From Sulfurivermis sp040755915 (lineage in GTDB: Bacteria; Pseudomonadota; Gammaproteobacteria; Thiohalomonadales; Thiohalomonadaceae), in the NCBI GenBank assembly GCA_040755915.1, contig JBFLWM010000020.1:41875-105874 (forward strand): a stretch of DNA of 64,000 bases. The letters are read 5' to 3'. A program made the position numbers and the translations under genes. A model generated the notes under the pieces. It ran no database searches, was not told the DNA's origin, and saw only the letters and a program-made list of their open reading frames with translations. Of the stretch, positions 58,005 to 64,000 are shown in pieces (position 1 is the stretch's first letter; every line of letters begins with the position of its first letter).

Positions 58005-60449
58005 ATGAAACGTCCACGGAAACTCCTGCGCCTCCTGCTGTGGGGCCTGCTGACCCTCACCCTGCTCGGGGGCACGGCGACAGTCATACTCTATCTGCAG
58101 ATCGCCCCCACCCTGCCTTCCACCGATACCCTGAAAGACGTCCGCATGCAGGTACCGTTGCGAGTGTACGCTCATGGCAACGAACTGATCGGTGAATACG
58201 GCGAGATGAAGCGTACCCCCCTCGCCTATAAGGATATACCTGATCTGATGATCAAGGCGGTATTGGCCGCTGAGGACGATCGCTTTTTCGAACACCCCGG
58301 CGTCGACTATCAGGGCTTGCTGCGTGCCGCGGTGCATCTGTTGCGCACCGGGGAAAAAGGCCAAGGTGGCAGCACCATCACCATGCAGGTGGCACGCAAC
58401 TTCTTCCTCACGCCCGAAAAGACCTATACCCGCAAGCTCACGGAAATCCTCCTGGCCCTGAAAATTGATCGCGAACTGAGCAAGGAGGAAATCCTTGAAC
58501 TCTACCTCAACAAGATATTTTTGGGGCAGCGCGCCTACGGTGTCGCGGTCGCCGCACAGACTTATTATGGCAAGGATATTCACGGTCTGACGCTGGCCCA
58601 ATACGCCATGCTTGCCGGCCTGCCCAAGGCACCGTCCACCATGAATCCGGTGAGCAATCCGTCCGCCGCACTGAACCGCCGCAACTACGTGCTGGGCCGC
58701 ATGCTGTCCCTGGGCTACATCTCACAGGAACAATACGATGTAGCCGCCGCCAGCGGTGTCACCGCCAGCCTGCACGTCATGACGCCTGATGCCGAGGCCC
58801 CTTATGTGGCGGAGATGGCACGCGCCTGGATGGTGGAGCGCTATAGCAACGACGCATACACCGCCGGTTACAAGGTCTACACCACCATCGACACCCGTCT
58901 GCAGACTGCTGCCAACAAGGCTCTGCGCGATGCCTTGCTCGCCTACGATCAACGCCACGGCTACCGTGGTGCCGAGGCCCATATCGATCTGGCGAAAAAT
59001 GCGTCGTTCGATGCCTGGGATCAGGCACTGAGTGGCTACGGCTCCATCGGCAGCCTGCGCCCGGCCCTGGTTGTCGCTATCGAGGAGCAGGCCGCCATCG
59101 CCTACCATCCCGCCGTAGGCATGGTGCTCATCGACTGGCCCGGATTGGCATGGGCGAGAAGCTATGTCGATGAAAACACCCTCGGCCCCGAGCCAACGCG
59201 CGCTGCAGACATCCTTAAGGTGGGAGACATCATCCGCATTCAGTTGCATGCTGACTGCAGCTGGTATCTGTCCCAAGTCCCCAATGCCGGTGCCGCACTG
59301 GTGGCGCTGCGTCCGCAGGATGGTGCCCTGCAGGCACTGAGCGGGGGGTTCGACTTTTTCCACAGCAAGTTCAACCGTGCCCTGCAGGCCGAACGCCAGC
59401 CCGGTTCCAGCTTCAAACCCTTCATCTACGCTGCCGCCCTCGACAAGGGCTTCACCCCGGCCACCGTGGTAAACGATGCCCCGGTGGTATTCGAGGATGC
59501 GGAACTGGAAAGCGCCTGGCGTCCGGAAAACTACAGCGGCCGCTTTTACGGCCCCACGCGCCTGCGCGTGGCACTGACCAACTCGCGCAACCTGGTGTCC
59601 ATCCGGGTGCTGCGCTCCATCGGCATCAGCTACACCCTGGAGTACCTGGAACACTTCGGCTTCAACCGCAGCAAACTGCCGCGCGACTTGTCCCTGTCAT
59701 TGGGCAGCGGCAGCCTTACACCCATGGAGATGACGCGCGGTTACGCGGTGTTCGCCAACGGCGGTTTCCTCGTCGAACCCCATTTTATCGAGCGGGTGGA
59801 AGATGCGGCCGGGAACATCGTCTACCAGGCGGAACCGCCGCGGGCATGCAGCGAATGTGAAACGACTGCTCCCGCCGATGCTCCGGGCGAAACACCGGCT
59901 GAAACGCCGACACAGGAACCACCGGCGCCATCCGATACCCCGGCCGGCTTGGCGCCGCGGGTTCTGGATGCCCGCACCGTCTATATCAGCACCAGCATGA
60001 TGCAGGACGTGATTCGCTATGGTACCGGCCGTCAGGCGCTGGCACTGGGCCGCAAGGATCTGGCGGGCAAGACGGGCACCACCAACGAACAGCGCGATGC
60101 CTGGTTCACCGGTTACAACCAGGCCCTCGCCGTGACCGCCTGGGTGGGCTTCGACACACCCCGCCCGCTCGGCAATCAGGAGACCGGCGCCCGCGCCGCA
60201 TTGCCCATGTGGGTGGACTTCATGGCGGAGGCCCTGCGCGACGTTCCGCAATTGCCGCTGCAGCAGCCGGCCGGACTGGTCACGGCACGCATCGACGCGG
60301 AAACCGGCGAATTCACCAGCGGTGCCAACCCGAATGCCATATTCGAAGTCTTCCGCAGCGAGGATGTTGTCACGGAACCTGCGCCAGCGACGGCCAACGG
60401 CACGCCGGCAGGAGAGGAAACCGGCAACCTGTCGGAACAGCTGTTCTAG
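58005..60449 (+). CDS. mrcA: Penicillin-binding protein 1A (bifunctional transglycosylase/transpeptidase)
   Basis: The 814-residue class A PBP has one TM helix (~10-32), a GT51 glycosyltransferase domain with AAEDDRFFEHPGVDYQGLLRA cut here to EDDRFFEHPGVDYQ and QGGSTITMQVARNFFL, an OB-like insert typical of PBP1A, and a transpeptidase domain with SSFKPF (catalytic Ser), SRN and KTGTT. A Pro/Ala/Thr/Glu-rich insert occurs just before the last part. ATG 58005 is preferred over a TTG at 57975. It is divergent from pilM, the usual gammaproteobacterial arrangement. Confidence 0.97.
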   Translation: MKRPRKLLRLLLWGLLTLTLLGGTATVILYLQIAPTLPSTDTLKDVRMQVPLRVYAHGNELIGEYGEMKRTPLAYKDIPDLMIKAVLAAEDDRFFEHPGVDYQGLLRAAVHLLRTGEKGQGGSTITMQVARNFFLTPEKTYTRKLTEILLALKIDRELSKEEILELYLNKIFLGQRAYGVAVAAQTYYGKDIHGLTLAQYAMLAGLPKAPSTMNPVSNPSAALNRRNYVLGRMLSLGYISQEQYDVAAASGVTASLHVMTPDAEAPYVAEMARAWMVERYSNDAYTAGYKVYTTIDTRLQTAANKALRDALLAYDQRHGYRGAEAHIDLAKNASFDAWDQALSGYGSIGSLRPALVVAIEEQAAIAYHPAVGMVLIDWPGLAWARSYVDENTLGPEPTRAADILKVGDIIRIQLHADCSWYLSQVPNAGAALVALRPQDGALQALSGGFDFFHSKFNRALQAERQPGSSFKPFIYAAALDKGFTPATVVNDAPVVFEDAELESAWRPENYSGRFYGPTRLRVALTNSRNLVSIRVLRSIGISYTLEYLEHFGFNRSKLPRDLSLSLGSGSLTPMEMTRGYAVFANGGFLVEPHFIERVEDAAGNIVYQAEPPRACSECETTAPADAPGETPAETPTQEPPAPSDTPAGLAPRVLDARTVYISTSMMQDVIRYGTGRQALALGRKDLAGKTGTTNEQRDAWFTGYNQALAVTAWVGFDTPRPLGNQETGARAALPMWVDFMAEALRDVPQLPLQQPAGLVTARIDAETGEFTSGANPNAIFEVFRSEDVVTEPAPATANGTPAGEETGNLSEQLF

Positions 60450-60451
60450 CC

Positions 60452-61078
60452 ATGAAGCGACAACGCGGCGCGGCCCCCCGCTCCCGCAGTGACTCCCGTG
60501 CCTATCAGCAGGTGGTGCAGGAGGCGGCGCGCCTGCTGGCGCAGGGTGAAGCCGCAGGTTTCGACGATGCCAGGCGCAAGGCTGCCAGCCGGCTCGGCAT
60601 CACCCTGCGCCAGACACCTGACAATGCCGCCATCGAACAGGCCATGCTGCAGTACCGAGCCCTGTTCCAGGCAGACAGCCAAACCACGCAGCTGCGGCAG
60701 TTGCGCCACACGGCCCTGCAGGCCATGCGCCTGCTCGCCCCCTTCGAACCCCATCTGGTCGGTCCGGTCCTGGCAGGGACGGCGGCGCCCCACTCGCCCG
60801 TACACCTGCACCTGTTTGCCGACACCGCAGAGGCCGTGGCGCTGTTTCTTCTCGAACGGAACATCCCCTGCGAACATGACGAACGGCGCATCCGCTATAC
60901 GCCGGAGACGTGGGAGAACCTGCCCCTCTACCGTTTCGTCGCCGGCGATGTCACCGTGGAGTTAACCGTCTTTCCGGCCCAGGGCCTGCGCCGCCGGCCC
61001 TTGAGCCCGGTGGACAACCGCCCCATGCCGCGCGCCGATGCTGCGGCTGTTGCGCAATTGCTGGATGGCACCACCTAA
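60452..61078 (+). CDS. Conserved hypothetical protein downstream of mrcA
   Basis: The 208-residue product starts two bases after mrcA ends. The N-terminal part is helical and basic (MKRQRGAAPRSRSDSRAYQQ), followed by a nucleotidyltransferase-like LFADTAEAVALFLLERNIPCEHDERRIRY, shortened here to AEAVALFLLERNIPCEH, and VTVELTVFPAQGLRRRPLSP. I recall similar genes in Pseudomonas and Xanthomonas but know no function. A strong terminator follows. Confidence 0.75.
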   Translation: MKRQRGAAPRSRSDSRAYQQVVQEAARLLAQGEAAGFDDARRKAASRLGITLRQTPDNAAIEQAMLQYRALFQADSQTTQLRQLRHTALQAMRLLAPFEPHLVGPVLAGTAAPHSPVHLHLFADTAEAVALFLLERNIPCEHDERRIRYTPETWENLPLYRFVAGDVTVELTVFPAQGLRRRPLSPVDNRPMPRADAAAVAQLLDGTT

Positions 61079-61103
61079 CCCCCCGCGAGGCACTTCAGTT
61101 ACA

Positions 61104-61147
61104 AATGAAAAAGGCCGCCGGATGAATATCCGGCGGCCTTTTTCATT
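61104..61147. terminator. Bidirectional rho-independent terminator
   Basis: The stem AATGAAAAAGGCCGCCGGAT with its exact complement (61128-61147) around a four-base loop has an A-run before and a T-run after, so it works for both the mrcA unit (plus) and the malic-enzyme gene (minus). Confidence 0.97.
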
Positions 61148-61162
61148 GTCCAGAAACAAAAA

Positions 61163-62422
61163 TCAGAGCGGAGGATAATGCGCCGGCCACGATGCCCGTG
61201 CCACACCGGTCGCCACGGCGGCACGCGCGACGGCAGGCGGCACATGGGCGATCAGGCGCGGATCGAACGGCTTGGGAATGATGTAGTCGGGACCAAAGCT
61301 CAGGTTCTCCAGGCCATAGGCCTGCAGCACCTCCGCCGGTACCGGCTCATGGGCCAGCAGGCGCAGGGCCTCCACGGCGGCAATCTGCATCTCACGGTTG
61401 ATGCTCTTCGCCTGCACGTCGAGGGCGCCGCGGAAGATGAACGGGAAACCCAGCACGTTATTGACCTGGTTGGGATAATCGCTGCGGCCGGTTGCCATGA
61501 TCAGGTCGTCGCGCACCTCGCGGGCGATTTCCGGCCGGATCTCCGGCACCGGATTGGACAGGGCGAATACCACCGGACGCGGCGCCATCGCCGCCAGCGC
61601 CTCGCGGCTCACCAGATCGGGCCCGGACACGCCGATAAACACGTCGGCGCCGGTCATGGCATCGAGCAGGGTACGGCGCTCGGTGGTGACGGCGAACTGC
61701 TGCTTGTAGACGTTGAGATCGTCACGGCCAGCGTGAATTACGCCCTTGCGGTCCACCAGCATGATGTTCTCGCGCGTGGCGCCCAGGGCCACCAGCAGGT
61801 TCATCGAGGCGATACCGGCGGCACCGGCACCGAGACAGACGATGCGCGCCTCGGCCAGCTTCTTGCCCTGCAGCTCCAGCGCATTGAGCAGGCCGGCGCC
61901 GATGATGATGGCAGTGCCATGCTGATCGTCATGAAAGACGGGGATATCCAGCCGCGCCTGCAGGGCCGCCTCGATCTCGAAACAGTGCGGCGCCGCGATG
62001 TCCTCCAGGTTGATGCCGCCGAAGGTGGGGGCGATGCGCGCCACGGTATCGATGAAGGCCTGCGGCGACTCCGCCTGCACTTCGATATCGAACACATCCA
62101 CATTGGCAAAGCGCTTGAACAACACGCCCTTGCCTTCCATCACCGGCTTGCCGGCCAGCGGGCCGACGTTGCCGAGACCGAGTACCGCCGTGCCGTCGCT
62201 GATCACCGCCACCAGGTTGCCCTTGCCGGTATAGCGGTAGGCGGCGGCAGGGTCGTCCTTGATGGCCAGTACCGGCACGGCCACGCCCGGCGTATAGGCC
62301 AGGCTCAGCTCCGCCTGGGTGGCGCAGGGCTTGGTAATGGCCGTGGCGATCTTGCCCGGCATCGGATTGGCGTGATAATCGAGCGCAGCCTGGTCGCGCG
62401 CAGAAAGATTCGGGGTGGTCAT
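61163..62422 (-). CDS. Malic enzyme (short form, without phosphotransacetylase domain)
   Basis: The 419-residue enzyme decarboxylates malate to pyruvate with reduction of NAD(P). Marks are AYTPGVAVPVLAI, the Lys/Asp region GLGNVGPLAGKPVMEGK, FHDDQHGTAII, and the nucleotide site CLGAGAAGIASMNLL. It matches the N-terminal part of MaeB but stops where MaeB continues into the phosphotransacetylase domain. The ATG at 62422 gives MTTPNLSARDQAALDYH. Cofactor preference cannot be told. Confidence 0.93.
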   Translation of the reverse strand: MTTPNLSARDQAALDYHANPMPGKIATAITKPCATQAELSLAYTPGVAVPVLAIKDDPAAAYRYTGKGNLVAVISDGTAVLGLGNVGPLAGKPVMEGKGVLFKRFANVDVFDIEVQAESPQAFIDTVARIAPTFGGINLEDIAAPHCFEIEAALQARLDIPVFHDDQHGTAIIIGAGLLNALELQGKKLAEARIVCLGAGAAGIASMNLLVALGATRENIMLVDRKGVIHAGRDDLNVYKQQFAVTTERRTLLDAMTGADVFIGVSGPDLVSREALAAMAPRPVVFALSNPVPEIRPEIAREVRDDLIMATGRSDYPNQVNNVLGFPFIFRGALDVQAKSINREMQIAAVEALRLLAHEPVPAEVLQAYGLENLSFGPDYIIPKPFDPRLIAHVPPAVARAAVATGVARASWPAHYPPL

Positions 62423-62476
62423 GTGGCTTGCGCTCCGCGGGATGTGGCAGCCAGGGAATATCCGGCGCAAATGACA

Positions 62477-62497
62477 AGGGGTGCACCGGGCACCCCT
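62477..62497 (-). terminator. Possible rpmE terminator hairpin
   Basis: On the minus strand arms AGGGGTGC and GCACCCCT close a five-base loop, 26 bases after the rpmE stop, followed by TGTCATTT. The T-run is interrupted, so strength is uncertain. Confidence 0.55.
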
Positions 62498-62522
62498 CGC
62501 ATCAGCGCCGCTACCGGTACTG

Positions 62523-62729
62523 TTACTTCTTCATGCCGTACTTCTGGCGGAAGCGATCCACACGGCCGGCGGTATCGACAATCTTCTGCTTGCCGGTGAA
62601 GAACGGGTGGCACATGGCACACACGTCCAGGTTCAGGTCACGGCCCACGGTGGAGCGGGTCTTGAAGGTGTTACCGCAGCTGCAAGTCACGGTAACTTCG
62701 TTGTATTCGGGATGGATAGCCTGCTTCAT
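62523..62729 (-). CDS. rpmE: 50S ribosomal protein L31, zinc-binding type
   Basis: The 68-residue protein (MKQAIHPEYNEVTVTCSCGN) has the four Cys of the zinc form (CSC and CAMC) and the usual end FFTGKQKIVDTAGRVDRF. The start is the ATG at 62729; the open frame further upstream is not conserved. Zinc-free L31 paralogues, where present, replace it under zinc shortage. Confidence 0.97.
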   Translation of the reverse strand: MKQAIHPEYNEVTVTCSCGNTFKTRSTVGRDLNLDVCAMCHPFFTGKQKIVDTAGRVDRFRQKYGMKK

Positions 62730-62922
62730 GGTCACAACCTCTGTGTGGGATTCCATGCGTGCCGCCACCCGGGCCAAGGCCGGGCACCGCACGCGAAAAA
62801 GGCGGTGATCATACGTAAATTCCCCGCTGCCAGCAAGCGGCCTCCGGTCCGGTATATCAAGGGCGCCATCCGGGTTATTCTTAGGCCCAATACCCTTCCC
62901 GCCCAGGCAATGGACAGGACAC

Positions 62923-64000
62923 ATGCCCAGCAAGCCATCCTCGCAAAGCTTCAAGTACGACTACCAGGGACTGGACGCGGCCTCCCTCAAGCACTCCCTG
63001 GCCAACCGCATGATCTTTACCGTCGGCAAGGACTCCTACACCGCCACCGACCGCGACTGGTTCCATACCCTGGCCTACGCCGTGCGCGACCGCCTCATCG
63101 AGCGCTGGATGGAAACCATGCGCAGCTATTACACCGCTGATGCCAAGCGGGTCTACTACCTGTCGATGGAGTTCCTCATCGGCCGCACCCTGACCAACAG
63201 CCTGCTCAATCTTGGGTTCTACGAGGAATGCGCCCGCGCCCTGCAGGAACTGGGACTGGATCTGGAGGAGGTGGAGGAACTGGAGTACGACGCCGCCCTG
63301 GGCAACGGCGGCCTCGGCCGTCTGGCCGCCTGTTTCCTCGATTCCATGGCCACCCTGCGCCTGCCCGGCTACGGCTACGGCATCCGCTATGAATACGGCA
63401 TGTTCCGCCAGAGCATCGAAAACGGCCGCCAGGTGGAACATCCGGACAACTGGCTGCGCTACGGCAATCCCTGGGAGTTTCCCCGCCCGGAGGTGCTCTA
63501 CCCCATCAAGTTCGGCGGCCACGTGGTGGAGTACCCCAACGAACGCGGCGAGGTGCGCCACCGCTGGATCGATACCGACGAAGTCATGGCCATGGCCTAT
63601 GACACACCGATCCCCGGCTACGGCGTCGATACCGTCAACAACCTGCGGCTGTGGTCAGCCAAGGCCACCCGCGACTTCGAGCTCAAGTACTTCAACGAGG
63701 GCAACTACATCAAGGCGGTGGAGGACAAGACGCGCTCGGAGAACCTGTCCAAGGTGCTGTACCCGGCCGACACCACCACCGTCGGCCGCGAACTGCGCCT
63801 GATGCAGCAATACTTCTTTGTCAGCGCCTCGCTGCAGGACATCCTCTACCGCTACCGCAAGGTGCACGGCAACTTCGACCTGCTTGCCTCCAAGGTGGCG
63901 ATCCAGCTCAACGACACCCACCCCTCCATCGCCATCCCGGAGCTGATGCGCATCCTGCTCGACGTGCACCACCTCAGCTGGGACAAGGCCTGGGCGCTGA
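62923..64000 (+). CDS. glgP: Second glycogen/maltodextrin phosphorylase (5' part, cut by the window end)
   Basis: About 359 residues are visible from ATG 62923 (MPSKPSSQSFKYDYQG). The sequence has YYLSMEFLIGRTLTNSLLNLG, shortened here to YYLSMEFLIGR, ALGNGGLGRLAACFLDSMA, YGIRYEYGMFRQ and QLNDTHPSIAIPELMRILLD. It resembles but clearly differs from the phosphorylase at 48330-50837 (LKHSLANRMIF and FHTLAYAVRDRLIERW in place of that protein's N-terminal motifs). The C-terminal PLP domain lies outside the window. Confidence 0.96.
   Translation, partial: MPSKPSSQSFKYDYQGLDAASLKHSLANRMIFTVGKDSYTATDRDWFHTLAYAVRDRLIERWMETMRSYYTADAKRVYYLSMEFLIGRTLTNSLLNLGFYEECARALQELGLDLEEVEELEYDAALGNGGLGRLAACFLDSMATLRLPGYGYGIRYEYGMFRQSIENGRQVEHPDNWLRYGNPWEFPRPEVLYPIKFGGHVVEYPNERGEVRHRWIDTDEVMAMAYDTPIPGYGVDTVNNLRLWSAKATRDFELKYFNEGNYIKAVEDKTRSENLSKVLYPADTTTVGRELRLMQQYFFVSASLQDILYRYRKVHGNFDLLASKVAIQLNDTHPSIAIPELMRILLDVHHLSWDKAWAL

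Overview
The window is about 64 kb of high-GC DNA from a gammaproteobacterial chromosome. The evidence is the gene content and order: rpoD followed by a CAU-anticodon tRNA-Ile, a hisBHAFIE-tatABC run, fnr next to a complete ccoNOQP-ccoGHIS cluster, mrcA divergent from pilMNOPQ-aroK, and a GacA-box small RNA. I see no insertion sequence, prophage, integrase or CRISPR array. The respiratory genes (cbb3 oxidase, NDH-2, multihaem c cytochrome) fit an aerobic to microaerobic organism, possibly of the Chromatiales type, but the species cannot be named from this sequence.

Layout. 1-1650: 3' part of rpoD, tRNA-Ile(CAU) and terminators. 1.7-6.8 kb: a PhnD-like binding protein and an RND adaptor/pump pair ending in a 7-bp tandem repeat. 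6.8-12.1 kb (minus): hisB, hisH, hisA, hisF, hisI, hisE, tatA, tatB, tatC, mostly closely spaced or overlapping. 12.2-21.9 kb: fnr, then ccoNOQP with a 38-codon CcoM-like ORF, a terminator, then ccoGHIS. Both cco units have an FNR-type box placed for class II activation. 21.9-28.2 kb (minus): two membrane proteins, dtd, pip, typA, a small basic protein and a VIT1/CCC1-family transporter. Between pip and typA, on the plus strand, lies a probable CsrA/RsmA-sequestering sRNA with a GacA-type upstream box and a strong terminator.

28.3-38.7 kb (plus): a haem-c GGDEF protein overlapping a LolCD/MacB-like ABC transporter, a LolA-like carrier, an outer-membrane barrel and an alkaline-phosphatase-superfamily protein; then small SHOCT-like, SseB-like, PilZ and zinc-ribbon genes, a tri-haem cytochrome and an LprI-domain protein. 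38.8-47.3 kb: an orphan pseudo-receiver, a membrane-anchored RRM protein, an MtfA-like peptidase, NDH-2, an NdvB-like GH17-GT2 glucan synthase, a TruC-like pseudouridine synthase and a PDC-like protein. 47.2-52.2 kb: a rhombosortase, a broken histidine-kinase remnant, glycogen phosphorylase and two small genes. 52.2-61.1 kb: aroK-pilQPONM (minus) and mrcA plus one gene (plus). 61.1-64 kb: malic enzyme, rpmE and the start of a second glycogen phosphorylase cut by the window end.

Recurring themes are oxygen-responsive respiration (FNR with cbb3), c-di-GMP and Gac/Rsm control (GGDEF, PilZ, sRNA) next to surface functions (type IV pili, beta-glucan synthesis), and envelope transport. The most notable items not captured by ordinary gene calls are the sRNA at about 24756-24923, the CcoM-like peptide at 16813-16929, and the ABC/LolA-like/barrel relay at 29657-33642.
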